DNA of 64,000 nt from G963923955 sp963923955 (GTDB lineage Bacteria > Pseudomonadota > Gammaproteobacteria > Eutrophobiales > Eutrophobiaceae), in NCBI GenBank assembly GCA_963923955.1, contig OZ000552.1:806001-870000 (forward strand), written 5' to 3'. The notes beneath the pieces were generated by a model, which ran no database searches, was not told where the DNA came from, and was given only the letters and a program-made list of their open reading frames with translations. Positions within the stretch are counted from its first letter, which is position 1; each line of letters begins with the position of its first letter. This document shows positions 53,514 to 63,561 of this stretch, piece by piece. The translations under genes and the position numbers were made by a program.

Positions 53514-54736
53514 TGACTGTTTCCATTGCTAGTATTTTCACGCGCCGCGTTGGTGTTGTAGCAGCCTGTACCGTCGGTAACGCAGTCAGCGTCACGCCAA
53601 TGGTGTATACCGTATTTGGCTTATTCCTGATCCCATTAACTGAAGAGTTCAACTGGTCACGCTCCAGCGTCTCTCTGGTGCTACTGATTATCGCCGTTAC
53701 CAGTGCGATATGTTATCCCATTGTCGGTCGTATGATCGATCATTATGGAGCAAGGCGAATTATGCTGGCAGGTAATCTGTTATTCGCTACTGCCGTTGCA
53801 TCCGTTGCCTTTATCGGCCCCAGTCTAGCTCAGCTGTATCTTGCGTATGCCCTTATTGGTATTAGCGCTGCGATCCCCAGCTCCGTCATGTTCACCAAGG
53901 TCATCGCAGGCTGGTTTGATAGGAATCGTGGTTTATATCTTGGGATCGCTGGAGGATTGGGAAATGGCGTCGGGGCGGCGCTGTCTCCAATATTCGTGCT
54001 TATGTTACTGACTAATTATGGGTGGCGTCACAGCTATCTGGGCATCGCCGCCGCTATTGTTGTTATAGGCTTCCCGGTCCTGTTTATGTTGTTGTGGGAT
54101 GCACAAAGAGTAATACAGCAGAAAAAAGAGACAACACAGCAAGATAAACAAGGCATGACCTTGGCTGAAGCTGCTAACACCAGTACCTTCTGGATCATCC
54201 TGGTGGCCATTGGTCTGGGGGCAGGATGCATGACTGCAATATTCGCACATGTCGTACCCTTGCTAAGCGATCGAGGATTAGCCGTTGCTCAGGCTACTAC
54301 TATACTGATCACCTTTTCCATGGTCACCGCTGGCTGGCAGATCGGCATCGGTTATTTGCTGGATAAAATCCCGAAACCCTGGATAGCCGCCCCCTTCTAC
54401 ATTGCGGCACTTGTCGGATTACTTCTTTTGCAATCAACTACCGACTATTCAATGCTATTAGTCGCGGGTGTATTCTTAGGCCTCGGACTCGGCACGGAAT
54501 ATGGTGTACTGCCATATTTCCTGTCCCGTTACTTCGGGGTGAAACATTATGGCACCATATCAGGCACAGTTTATTCAGTAGTCGTACTCACCCAAGGCTT
54601 AACGCCATTTCTAATGGCGCTGGTTTTTGACACGACCGGAACATACCAGCTTGCCATAATAATCATTGCTGCCTGTTTACTATGCGGGGCGGCATTAATT
54701 TTAAGACTTAAGCCATTCGTGTTTGTGCCGGTATAA
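53513..54736 (+). CDS. MFS transporter (second)
   Basis: 407 residues with about 12 membrane helices and the monocarboxylate-type pattern (FNWSRSSVSLVL, IVGRMIDHYGARRIML, GWFDRNRGLYLG). It is coupled to the amidohydrolase by a TAATG overlap, so it probably carries that enzyme's substrate. Converges with the PKS gene 35 nt away. Confidence 0.88.
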   Translation: MTVSIASIFTRRVGVVAACTVGNAVSVTPMVYTVFGLFLIPLTEEFNWSRSSVSLVLLIIAVTSAICYPIVGRMIDHYGARRIMLAGNLLFATAVASVAFIGPSLAQLYLAYALIGISAAIPSSVMFTKVIAGWFDRNRGLYLGIAGGLGNGVGAALSPIFVLMLLTNYGWRHSYLGIAAAIVVIGFPVLFMLLWDAQRVIQQKKETTQQDKQGMTLAEAANTSTFWIILVAIGLGAGCMTAIFAHVVPLLSDRGLAVAQATTILITFSMVTAGWQIGIGYLLDKIPKPWIAAPFYIAALVGLLLLQSTTDYSMLLVAGVFLGLGLGTEYGVLPYFLSRYFGVKHYGTISGTVYSVVVLTQGLTPFLMALVFDTTGTYQLAIIIIAACLLCGAALILRLKPFVFVPV

Positions 54737-54771
54737 GTTAAGGATACCCTGTGGCTGAGAGAAGCTGAAAA

Positions 54772-57700
54772 TCAACTCTGCAGCTGATTAAGCTCGTTGC
54801 GTTGAAATGCCTCGTGCAAGGATGGATCAATGACGCATTCATAGTCTTCCATTCTCGCCACCAGCCGGCCTTTGCCGTCCAGAAATTCCACTTCTGCCGT
54901 GGCCGCGTGCCTGGCCTTGTCCTTGATGAGAATTTTTATCGCCACGCCTTGTTGCGGAAAGCGGCGCTGAAACTGCCGGTACTCTCCCAAGGCGGTCGGC
55001 AGGCAGCCGGCACCGGTTTGCTGGAAACTCCACAAGATCATCATCTGGAAGGCGCTGTCAAGAATCAGGGGATCGGCTAACCAGGTCGAGCGAATCGGTT
55101 GGGCCATCCACTGCGCCGGCGCCGGCGCAGCCTTGGCCCGACCGCTTATCCCCTGCTCGGAGCAGGCACTGATGGCGGTGATGCCTTGCAGATCCTCGCC
55201 ATGAAACAACTGCCCGTTGTGATAATACTCGCCATCCGCAGCTGGATAGCGCCCGTTGATTTCCTCTGCGCTCGGCGCTTGCGCCGATGGATACCCGCCT
55301 GCCAAGACCACTTCGGCGCGCGCATGCAAGGTGTCGCCGCTGCGCAGTTCCACCGGCACCCGTCCCTCTTCGCCCTCGCCAACGGCCTGGCCGGCCATGA
55401 TCTGCAAGGCCACGCTTGCGCCGTCTTCCAGCACCACGCCTTTCAGTATGCGCAAGGCGTTGACGCCGACAAAGGATAGGCCGGGGTTATTGTGGATCGC
55501 GCCGTGCGCAAGCCACTCCATGATCAGGGCGGCGGGCAACACCGCCTTGCCGTTCATCACATGGCAGGCCAGCACGGGATGATCGGCAAGGCTTACGATG
55601 CGCTCAAACGCCAAAGACAGCGCCGCCTCGCGGTTTTCCGGCGGCGCCTTTTCCCTGCTCGATTCCATATCCGGCTCAGCGCCCAGCAGCACCACCTCCA
55701 CCGGCCCGGTTTGGGCGAGCTCCTGTATCAGATAATCGGCACCGGCCTGCAATGGAATCACGTCCACGCCCTCGCTTTTGAACAATTTTTTAAGCGCCGG
55801 CGTGACCATGCCTCCGTCCCAGGGCCCCCAGTTCACGCTGACGATGCGACAATCCGGTCGCTCTAATTGTTGCTGTTGCGCCATCTTGTTCAGCGCTTCA
55901 TTGGCAACCGCGTACGCAGCCTGCCCCTTGCGCCCGAAGCGCGCCGTGGAGGAGGAAAACACGGCCAGCACCTTCAAGGCATCCTGCGCGCTCGCCGCCA
56001 ACAGCGCCCGCAGGCCGGCCACCTTGGTGCCATAGACCTGCTGAAACTGCGCGGCTGTTTGATCTGCGATCAGGCCATCCGCCAACACGCCGGCACCGTG
56101 GATCAGACCGGCGATCGTCCCCAGCGAGGTCCTGGCCTTGGCCAGCGCCGCGGCAACAGCCGCCGCATCGCGCACATCCACGGCTTCATACACAACCTCC
56201 ACACCGGTGGCCTCAATGCGCGCCAAGGTCGCCTGAACCTCCCTGCCGGCGAGGAGGTGCCGATAGTCGGCCTCCAACTCCTTCGGCGTCTTTTGATCGC
56301 CGCAATGCGCCAGCATGGCCTGCTTGATCGCGGCCTCCTCATGCAGGCCGGACAACCACGTCGGCTCCGGCGCCGGCGGCGAGGTTCTGCCCAGCAACAA
56401 CAGGTTCACATGAAAACACTGCGCCAGTGCAACGGCGACCTCCGCCGTCACGCCACGGGCGCCGCCGCTAAGGACAACGACATCGCCCGGAGCAAAGGGC
56501 TTGCTGTTTGCGCTGGGTACCGGTGCGCGCTGCAGGCACGGCGCATAATGGGCGCCATCGACAATGCCCACTTCCGGCGCGCCGACGCGCGAGGCCGCGG
56601 CAACGATGCTCGCAGCCAGCGTCGCGCTGTTGCGGTTTGCCTCAATATCAAGCGCCCGGCAATGCACCTGCGGCCATTCTTTTGCTGCGGTCTTGATCAG
56701 GCCGGCCAAGCCGCCTGCCTCCGGATTCGCTGCGGATAGATCCTGCAAGCCAAATTTCCCGCCCAGCCGCGTGATGCTCGCCAACACCCCGGCGGACTTT
56801 TGCAAAGCCGCGCCGCAGGACTGCACCAGGCCAAAGGCGGACTGCAGAAAATCATCATCGGCATCCGCCGGCGCCAGCACGAGCAATCCGGCCAGCGCCT
56901 GCTCCGGCCGCGCCGTAGGCGATACCACCTGCCCGCGCAGCTTGTGTTCTGCCAGGGCGGCGCAGAGCTTCCTCGGCAGGGCGCTGCCGTCATCCGTCAC
57001 CCACACCAGCGCGTTCTCAGCAAGCGCGATGCGCTCGCCGGCTTCCGCGGCGGGCGCAACGGTGACGATGCCGCGATACAGCCTTTGTTCTTTTTCTGCG
57101 GCCTGCGCCGCATCGGCAAGCGGTTTTGCGGCCCGTGCCGCCACGGCGACCGGCGCTGCGTCATCGGACTGCATGAAATCGACAATCTGTTGCAGGGTCT
57201 GCAAGTTTGCCAAATCTTCCGGGTTCACCACCGGCGCCTCCGGCAGCTGCTCCTGCAAGGCGGACAAGATCTCCACCCGCTTGATCGAATCAATACCCAG
57301 ATCGCTGTCCAAGTGCATGTCCAGGTTCAGCATCTCGACCGGATAGCCGGTCTTCTCGGCAACGACTTCCAGCAGCACCGAGTCCAACCTCGGCGCAGCG
57401 CCGCGGTCTTCCGTGCTGTGCGCCGAAGCGATTTCGGGCGCGGCCTGCGGGCGCTGCTTAACATGGTCTTGGGCATGGCCCTCATCCGTGGCCAGAAACT
57501 CGACAATGTGCTGCAGTAATTGAAAAGTGCCTAAATCTTCCGGCTGGATCTTTTGCATGCCCGGCAGTTTTTCCTGCAAGGCCGAGAGGATTTCCACCCG
57601 CTTGATCGAGTCTATCCCCAAGTCGGTATCCAGGCTCATGTCCATGCTCAGCATCTCGACCGGGTAGCCGGTCTTCTCGGCGACGACTTCCAGCAGCAGG

Positions 57701-60700
57701 CTTTCATAGCCGGGCGCTTCCGTCGGCGCCGGTGTGGGGCTGGCCGCCGGTGCCTGCTCGGCCGGCTCTTGTGCAAGCGGCGATGGCTCTGGAGTTACCG
57801 GCGGTTCCAAAGCTATCGGCGTTGGGGTTGGCGTTGCGGCCGGCTCTTGCGCAAGCGGTGGCGATTCGGCAGCCGCAAGCGGTTCTGCGGCTACCGGTGT
57901 CGAGGGTGGATGCTCCCTGTCCTCTGTCCTCTGTCCTCTGTCCTCAGTTTGCACAGGCACCGGGGGCGGCGCTGAAAAAACTGGCGGCGCAGCGGTCAAT
58001 AGCTGTTGCTGCTGCTCGATCAACTGCCCGATGGCCTGCTGCGCCGCCGCCTGTCCTTCCAAGTATTGCTGGTGCAGACGGGCGGTTTGCTCCTGCATCT
58101 TTTGCAAGGCCAGGATGCTCTCTTGCGTTAGCTGCAACAGCCCACCGTCCACCGCCGCTGCAGCGCTTGGCTGCGCCTGACTTTGCGTGGACGAGGCATC
58201 CAACATAGTATTTTCGGGCATAGTACGAGACATGGTATTTCGGGGCATGGTGTTTTTCTCCGTGCTTGTGCTTTTGTTTTCCTTGTTCCGATGCGTCGCG
58301 CGCGGCTTGACATAGTTCGCCCCGCTAATCGGAATGAGCAGGGCCGGTTTGTCGCCCGGCTCCTGGTAAGATTCCAGATAGCCCTCATCCCAGCGCGACA
58401 AGGCTATCTGATGCCCCAATGCCGCAAGTTGGGCGAGCAGAGCCGCCAGGTCATGCTGGCCCTTGCGGCCTTTGGAGGCATCCAAGGCAATGGCATGGTG
58501 ATCTTTCTCGGCAAGTATGGACTTGACCAAACCCGTTAGGGTATTCCCCGGCCCGACTTCAACAAAGGTGCGCGCGCCGACGGCGTACATATTCTCAATC
58601 TGCGCGACAAAATCAACCGGGCTGGCAAGCTGCCCGGCTAATAATTTTTTCGCTGCGCCTTCATCATTCGGATAGGCTTCAGCGCTTGCGTTGGCGAATA
58701 CGCTGACTTCGCTTTTCTTCAAGCGAATGTCCTGTAAAAACGCTGCGAAAGGTTTCTCGGCGGCGGCGACAAAACTGCTGTGAAAGGCGGCCGCGACCGG
58801 TAGTTGTCTTGCGCGCAAGCCGCGCTTTTCCAGCAAGGGCAGGGCCTTTGCTATCTGCGCGCTGGCGCCGGATAACACGACCTGCCTGGGCGCATTGTTA
58901 TTCGCAATGATCAAATCCAGCTGCTCGGCCTCCAAAAGTTCATGCACCACCGCGGCTGAGGCCGACACCGCCAGCATCGCGCCGCGATCGCCCGCACCGG
59001 CCTGCATCAATGCGCCGCGCTGCATGGCCAACTTGCAGAGATCCGCCTCATCAATGCGGCCTGCGGCAGACAGGGCGCTGAGCTCCCCAAAGCTATGGCC
59101 GGCCAGGGCATCGGCCTGGATGCCAAAATGCTGCAACACCCGCCAGGCACCCAGACTGCTTGCGCCGATGGCCGGTTGCGCATGCTGCGTGGCACGCAGC
59201 GCCTCCTCATCCCGCCGCCGGGCTTCATCATTGAAACGTGAGATGGGATAAATAAGATCGCTTAACCGCTGTCCCTCATGCTCCGCAGCAAAGAGCCGGT
59301 CGGCCTCGATCAGGGCCTGTTGCAGCTGCGGAAACTGGCAAGTGAGATCCAGCAGCATGTTGCAATACTGCGCGCCTTGTCCGGGAAACAGGACGGCCAG
59401 CTTACCGGCGGCCCCGCAGCCATAGTACGCCCCCTCCGGTGTGCGCCAGGATGCCTCGTCCTGTTGCAACATTCTCTCAGCACCATTGAACAATTTCTCC
59501 CGCTCCGTTGCCGCCGTGATGACCAGCAGCAGGCGGTGCGCATGCTTGGAAGAAAAAGCGGCCAGGGAGCGGGCGGCCGCGGCGCGCAACTGCGCCCAGG
59601 TCGGCGCCGAATTGCTGTTTTGTAATTGCGCCTGCAAGGCCGACTTGTCCGCAGCCGAGAAGGCAAACAGCAGCACCTCGCCGTCCCATTCGATCTGCGC
59701 TTTTACCGCTTCGGCCTCTTCCAGCACACAATGAAAATTACTGCCGCCAAAGCCAAAGGCGCTCAAGGCGGCGCGGCGCGGCTGGGCGCGAGTCCCAAGC
59801 CAAGGGCGCTTGTTCGCGTTCACATATACCGGCGCCCGGCCCGGCTGCAGCAGGGACAAGGGTTGCTCCACCTTTATCGTCGGCGGCAGCACCTTGTTCT
59901 GCAAGGCCAGGGCAACCTTGATTAAGCCCGCCACGCCGGCCGCGGCCTTGGTGTGGCCGATCATGGACTTCACCGAGCCAATCGCGCACCAGCTCCCTTC
60001 CGATCTGTCTTCCCGATACACGCCGGCCAGGGCCTCGGCCTCGATGGCATCGCCGACCTCGGTGCCGGTGCCGTGCGCCTCCACCAGTTCAATGCTGGCC
60101 GGGGAGACGTCCGCCTCTTTATAAGCATTCTTGAGCGCCCGGGTCTGGCCTTCGGCGCTGGGCGCATAGATGGCATTGCCCCTGCCGTCGCTGGATGAAC
60201 CCATGCCGCGAATGACTGCATAGACCTTGTCGCCGTCGCGCTGCGCATCCTCCAGCCGCTTTAGGATAATGGCGCCCAGGCCCTCGCCTAAGATGGTGCC
60301 ATCACCATTATGATCAAAGGGCCTGCTGTTGCCGGTGGGCGAGAGCGCCGGCGTCTTGCTGAAGCACATGTACATGAAGATGTCGTTGAAGGTGTCAAAG
60401 CCGCCGCTAATGGCCATATCCGCGCAGCCGGAATACAACTCCAAGGCCGCCATGTGCACGGCGCTTAGGGAGCTGGCGCAGGCGGCATCGACAACGCAGT
60501 TGGTGCCGCCTAAGTCAAAGCGGTTGGCGATGCGCCCGGCGGCGACATTGCCTAACAAGCCGGGGAAGGAGTTTTCCTGCCAGGGGACGTAGCCTTCTGC
60601 GATGCGCTGCACCACCTCATCGGCGACTGCCTGCTCCACGCCGGCCGCCGCCAGCGCCCGCCGCCAAAGGGGATGGCCCAAGCGCGCGCCTAAGGGGATC

Positions 60701-61134
60701 ACCAGCTCCAGGGTGCCGGTTACGCCCAGGATGACGCTGGTGCGCGCCCGATCAAAGGCGCGCCCATCATCGCTGTCCCTGCTGGTGGCATAGCCGGCAT
60801 CGAGCAGCGCCTGGCGAGCGACCACCATGCCCAGTAACTGCGTGGTGTCGGTCGCTTCCAGGTTATTCGGGCTTAGGCCATACAAAAGCGGATCAAAATC
60901 GACCGGATCAAGAAAGCCGCCGCGCCGGGCATAGGTCATGTCGGGCGTGTTTTTATCGCTGTCGAAATAGTCCCGCGGGTCCCAATGGCTGGCGGGGATC
61001 TCCGTGATGGCGTCCACGCCCTCGCGGATGTTCGTCCAGTATGACTTGACATCAGCAGCCTTCGGGAACAGGCAGCCGATGCCCACGATCGCCAGCGGCG
61101 GGTTGCCGGGTTTGTCTGCGTGTTGCTTGCTCAA
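54772..61134 (-). CDS. PfaA-like polyunsaturated fatty acid/polyketide synthase
   Basis: 2120 residues. Domain order: ketosynthase (about 10-470, active Cys in DAACASSLSAVH), acyltransferase (about 575-890, PGQGAQY and GHSFGELSAL), a Pro/Ala/Glu-rich linker (about 1010-1145), two acyl carrier domains (GIDSIKRVEILSALQE at about 1170 and 1280, Ser for phosphopantetheine), ketoreductase (about 1540-1800, SGGARGVTAEVA) and a C-terminal dehydratase-like domain (about 1855-2100, HPVLACHVMNGKAVLPAAL). Canonical PfaA has five to nine carrier domains and no C-terminal dehydratase of this kind, so this is a secondary-lipid-type synthase. The start overlaps the pfaD stop by 4 nt. The linker has a 4x heptamer repeat. 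Confidence 0.9.
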   Translation of the reverse strand: MSKQHADKPGNPPLAIVGIGCLFPKAADVKSYWTNIREGVDAITEIPASHWDPRDYFDSDKNTPDMTYARRGGFLDPVDFDPLLYGLSPNNLEATDTTQLLGMVVARQALLDAGYATSRDSDDGRAFDRARTSVILGVTGTLELVIPLGARLGHPLWRRALAAAGVEQAVADEVVQRIAEGYVPWQENSFPGLLGNVAAGRIANRFDLGGTNCVVDAACASSLSAVHMAALELYSGCADMAISGGFDTFNDIFMYMCFSKTPALSPTGNSRPFDHNGDGTILGEGLGAIILKRLEDAQRDGDKVYAVIRGMGSSSDGRGNAIYAPSAEGQTRALKNAYKEADVSPASIELVEAHGTGTEVGDAIEAEALAGVYREDRSEGSWCAIGSVKSMIGHTKAAAGVAGLIKVALALQNKVLPPTIKVEQPLSLLQPGRAPVYVNANKRPWLGTRAQPRRAALSAFGFGGSNFHCVLEEAEAVKAQIEWDGEVLLFAFSAADKSALQAQLQNSNSAPTWAQLRAAAARSLAAFSSKHAHRLLLVITAATEREKLFNGAERMLQQDEASWRTPEGAYYGCGAAGKLAVLFPGQGAQYCNMLLDLTCQFPQLQQALIEADRLFAAEHEGQRLSDLIYPISRFNDEARRRDEEALRATQHAQPAIGASSLGAWRVLQHFGIQADALAGHSFGELSALSAAGRIDEADLCKLAMQRGALMQAGAGDRGAMLAVSASAAVVHELLEAEQLDLIIANNNAPRQVVLSGASAQIAKALPLLEKRGLRARQLPVAAAFHSSFVAAAEKPFAAFLQDIRLKKSEVSVFANASAEAYPNDEGAAKKLLAGQLASPVDFVAQIENMYAVGARTFVEVGPGNTLTGLVKSILAEKDHHAIALDASKGRKGQHDLAALLAQLAALGHQIALSRWDEGYLESYQEPGDKPALLIPISGANYVKPRATHRNKENKSTSTEKNTMPRNTMSRTMPENTMLDASSTQSQAQPSAAAAVDGGLLQLTQESILALQKMQEQTARLHQQYLEGQAAAQQAIGQLIEQQQQLLTAAPPVFSAPPPVPVQTEDRGQRTEDREHPPSTPVAAEPLAAAESPPLAQEPAATPTPTPIALEPPVTPEPSPLAQEPAEQAPAASPTPAPTEAPGYESLLLEVVAEKTGYPVEMLSMDMSLDTDLGIDSIKRVEILSALQEKLPGMQKIQPEDLGTFQLLQHIVEFLATDEGHAQDHVKQRPQAAPEIASAHSTEDRGAAPRLDSVLLEVVAEKTGYPVEMLNLDMHLDSDLGIDSIKRVEILSALQEQLPEAPVVNPEDLANLQTLQQIVDFMQSDDAAPVAVAARAAKPLADAAQAAEKEQRLYRGIVTVAPAAEAGERIALAENALVWVTDDGSALPRKLCAALAEHKLRGQVVSPTARPEQALAGLLVLAPADADDDFLQSAFGLVQSCGAALQKSAGVLASITRLGGKFGLQDLSAANPEAGGLAGLIKTAAKEWPQVHCRALDIEANRNSATLAASIVAAASRVGAPEVGIVDGAHYAPCLQRAPVPSANSKPFAPGDVVVLSGGARGVTAEVAVALAQCFHVNLLLLGRTSPPAPEPTWLSGLHEEAAIKQAMLAHCGDQKTPKELEADYRHLLAGREVQATLARIEATGVEVVYEAVDVRDAAAVAAALAKARTSLGTIAGLIHGAGVLADGLIADQTAAQFQQVYGTKVAGLRALLAASAQDALKVLAVFSSSTARFGRKGQAAYAVANEALNKMAQQQQLERPDCRIVSVNWGPWDGGMVTPALKKLFKSEGVDVIPLQAGADYLIQELAQTGPVEVVLLGAEPDMESSREKAPPENREAALSLAFERIVSLADHPVLACHVMNGKAVLPAALIMEWLAHGAIHNNPGLSFVGVNALRILKGVVLEDGASVALQIMAGQAVGEGEEGRVPVELRSGDTLHARAEVVLAGGYPSAQAPSAEEINGRYPAADGEYYHNGQLFHGEDLQGITAISACSEQGISGRAKAAPAPAQWMAQPIRSTWLADPLILDSAFQMMILWSFQQTGAGCLPTALGEYRQFQRRFPQQGVAIKILIKDKARHAATAEVEFLDGKGRLVARMEDYECVIDPSLHEAFQRNELNQLQS
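57918..57945. repeat. Four perfect TGTCCTC heptamers inside the synthase gene
   Basis: Tandem copies start at 57918, 57925, 57932 and 57939, encoding the repeated TEDRGQRTEDR stretch in the Pro-rich linker. Seven is not a multiple of three, so loss or gain of one copy shifts the frame before the carrier domains. Confidence 0.85.
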
Positions 61135-62810
61135 TGTATCTTGCTCTCTATTTCGGCCTGCGTCAGTGGCACAACGTGGCTCAGCGCCGGCGGCAGCGCA
61201 AGGCCCTGGCTGCGCAGCATGTTGAGCCGGGTGATCACCGCCGCGCCGTGCATGAGATTAAGCGCAACGGTGACCACCTTGCGATTGTCCGGTTTTTCTA
61301 AGAAAGTGCCCCGCGTCCATTCGTTAAAGGCGCCCATGGCCGGGCCGCACCAGATCTGATAATCCACCTGCCGGCCCGGCTCGCCGGCGTTGGCCCAGCG
61401 CGAGGATAATCCCAGATACCAGCGAAATAGCAAGGCCATCTTGTGCTTAGGCTCCCGCTCGGCTTTTTCCACCTGCGCCGGGTCTCGTTCGAGGAAAAAG
61501 GCCCGGGTATTTTGCCAGACTTCCGCCGCCGACGCTCGGAAAATCGTCTTCTCCAGCGCCGCCAGCTCATTCGCTGGGAGGGCATCAATCGAGTCATAAG
61601 TTCGATATAATTCATATAACTTATTCGCGCGCATGGGAAACATGGTGCCGCGTTTTAGCACCTGTAGCTTCACCCCCATCTCAAACATATCCACCGCCGG
61701 TGCCATGGCCACATCGGCTTGGCGCGCCGCGGCCAGCATCTGCCGGGCCGGATCGCTGCTGCCGGATTCCACGCATGCCTGGTTCACCGTGCCGGTTACG
61801 ACATAGGCCGCACCCATCGCAAAGGCAGCGGCGGCGGAAGCCGGTGTGGCAATGCCTCCGGCCGCACCCACGCGCAAGGGGTCGGCATAATCATGTTCTT
61901 GCTGTAGGCGATCACGTAGCGCAATAATGGTCGGCAACAAGGTGAGCGCCGGGCGGTTATCGGTATGGCCGCCGGAGTCCGCTTCCACGGTCAAGTCTTG
62001 TGCCATCGGAATGTGCGCCGCCAACTGCGCCTGCTCTCTCGTGATCTCGCCTGCCGCCAGCAGTTGGCCTAAAAACTTCTCCGGCGGCGGACTGAACCAG
62101 CGCGTAGCGACCTCGATGCGCGAGGCCTTGGCGATGATCTTGTTCGGCGTAACAATCTTGCCCGTTGCATCCTGATGAATGCCATGTACGCGATAGCGCA
62201 CCACCGGCAGGGTCAGCGCCATATAAGCCGAGCATTCAACCCGGCGCAGGGCGTGTCGAAGGTAGCAATCAACCACCGCCTGCTCCTGGCCCTTTTCATT
62301 CGGGCTGTGGATCAGATTGGCGCAAAAAGTTTTCTCGCCGAGGGAAGTCTTTAATTCGATGATCGCCTTTTCAATTTCCTCCGGCAACAAACCCGCCGCA
62401 CCGAAGGAAGCCAGCAAGCCCGCATGAGCAACGGCCTTGACCAACGCCACCGAGGCAATGCCGTTGGCCATCGCGCCGGTCATATACGGCAGGCGAATGT
62501 TGTGGTCGGCACAAAAAGACTCATCGCCTAATTGTCGCAGCGGCAGGGGCGGGGCATGGGCCTGAAGCGGAAGGCTCGCCTCCAGCGAATGAGTTGCGCC
62601 CAGATGTGCCTGGCCGGTCGTGGCAAATAGCGCCTGCCCGTCCTGCTCCAGCACATAAAGCGGCCGGCGAATATCTTTCAGCATCGTCCCCGCCGCCTTG
62701 AGCGTTTTCAAGTCGGCGTGATCGCCCGACCACAGACCGAGCGCTGTGGCTGCGGGCGCATTGTCCACCGGCGCAGATGCCCCGGGGGCGGATTTTAAGA
62801 TGGTATTCAT
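61131..62810 (-). CDS. PfaD-type trans-acting enoyl reductase
   Basis: 559 residues from ATG 62810. FMN-dependent nitronate-monooxygenase-like TIM barrel: MTGAMANGIASVALVKAVAHAG at about 120, VEADSGGHTDNRPA, RVGAAGGIATPASAAAAFAMGA and GTVNQACVESGSSDPAR. PfaD reduces enoyl intermediates on PfaA/PfaC-type synthases. It lies between the DUF1285 gene (37 nt) and the synthase (4-nt overlap). The partners PfaB and PfaC (KS-CLF-DH) are not in the window. Confidence 0.9.
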   Translation of the reverse strand: MNTILKSAPGASAPVDNAPAATALGLWSGDHADLKTLKAAGTMLKDIRRPLYVLEQDGQALFATTGQAHLGATHSLEASLPLQAHAPPLPLRQLGDESFCADHNIRLPYMTGAMANGIASVALVKAVAHAGLLASFGAAGLLPEEIEKAIIELKTSLGEKTFCANLIHSPNEKGQEQAVVDCYLRHALRRVECSAYMALTLPVVRYRVHGIHQDATGKIVTPNKIIAKASRIEVATRWFSPPPEKFLGQLLAAGEITREQAQLAAHIPMAQDLTVEADSGGHTDNRPALTLLPTIIALRDRLQQEHDYADPLRVGAAGGIATPASAAAAFAMGAAYVVTGTVNQACVESGSSDPARQMLAAARQADVAMAPAVDMFEMGVKLQVLKRGTMFPMRANKLYELYRTYDSIDALPANELAALEKTIFRASAAEVWQNTRAFFLERDPAQVEKAEREPKHKMALLFRWYLGLSSRWANAGEPGRQVDYQIWCGPAMGAFNEWTRGTFLEKPDNRKVVTVALNLMHGAAVITRLNMLRSQGLALPPALSHVVPLTQAEIESKIH

Positions 62811-62847
62811 GATGCTTGATCTGTTTCCTTTAAGCAGGACACTGCAA

Positions 62848-63387
62848 TTAGTAGCGACCCAGACTGAAGCGCTCACCGCAGCTGTAGATGACCAGCTCCC
62901 GCCCCTCAGTGATCGCCGCTTCCACCAGCCGATAATATACCGCGCGTGTCATCAAGGCATCCAGCCCATCACGCACGTGAATATAGGGGCGCGGCTCTTC
63001 GTTGACTTCATCAACGCGCATGGGATGTTGCCGGTCAATGAGCACATAGTCCTCAACATTCGTGGTGAACAAAACTTCCGCCGACTTATCGCTGCCGCGT
63101 ACTTCCATGTCAATGGCCATAAAAGGTGCGTCCTCGACTTCAATGAAGAGCTTTTCGGCAGGCGTGACGAGGCAAAAGCCATCGCTGTCTCGGCGCATGA
63201 CCGAGGCAAAGAGCCGGACCAGTCCTAAGCGTCGTATCGCCCCGCCGGCGTGATACCAGGTGCCGTCGCGGGCGATACGAATGTCTATTTCCCCCACCCG
63301 CTGCGGCTGCCAAGCGGAAACGGGCGGCACCGCCTTTTGCCGCTGCAGGCTGAGCAAGTCTTCAAACAATGATTCTGTATCAGACAT
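62848..63387 (-). CDS. DUF1285 family protein
   Basis: 179 residues from ATG 63387. The family pattern is plain: WQP.RVGEIDIRIARDGTWYHAGGAIRR, LVRLFASVMRRDSDGFCLVTPAEKLFIEVEDAPFMA. Biochemical role unknown; single-domain cytosolic protein. It heads the pfaD-synthase unit, so cotranscription may be chance or a link to lipid synthesis. A start at 63468 adds residues without homology. Confidence 0.85.
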   Translation of the reverse strand: MSDTESLFEDLLSLQRQKAVPPVSAWQPQRVGEIDIRIARDGTWYHAGGAIRRLGLVRLFASVMRRDSDGFCLVTPAEKLFIEVEDAPFMAIDMEVRGSDKSAEVLFTTNVEDYVLIDRQHPMRVDEVNEEPRPYIHVRDGLDALMTRAVYYRLVEAAITEGRELVIYSCGERFSLGRY

Positions 63388-63561
63388 GATGAGTTGCGTC
63401 TGTATAAAGCGACAGTATAAGCCCTGCGCGGTGTCCCTTGGGCAGTATTGTGCATATTTTAGACACATTAAGCGCCTGGCTGCTTAAAACCCATGTTACT
63501 GCTATGATCGCAAAAACAGGCAAGCCTTACTATCAATGTAAAGTGAAGGTGAGAGGACAAA

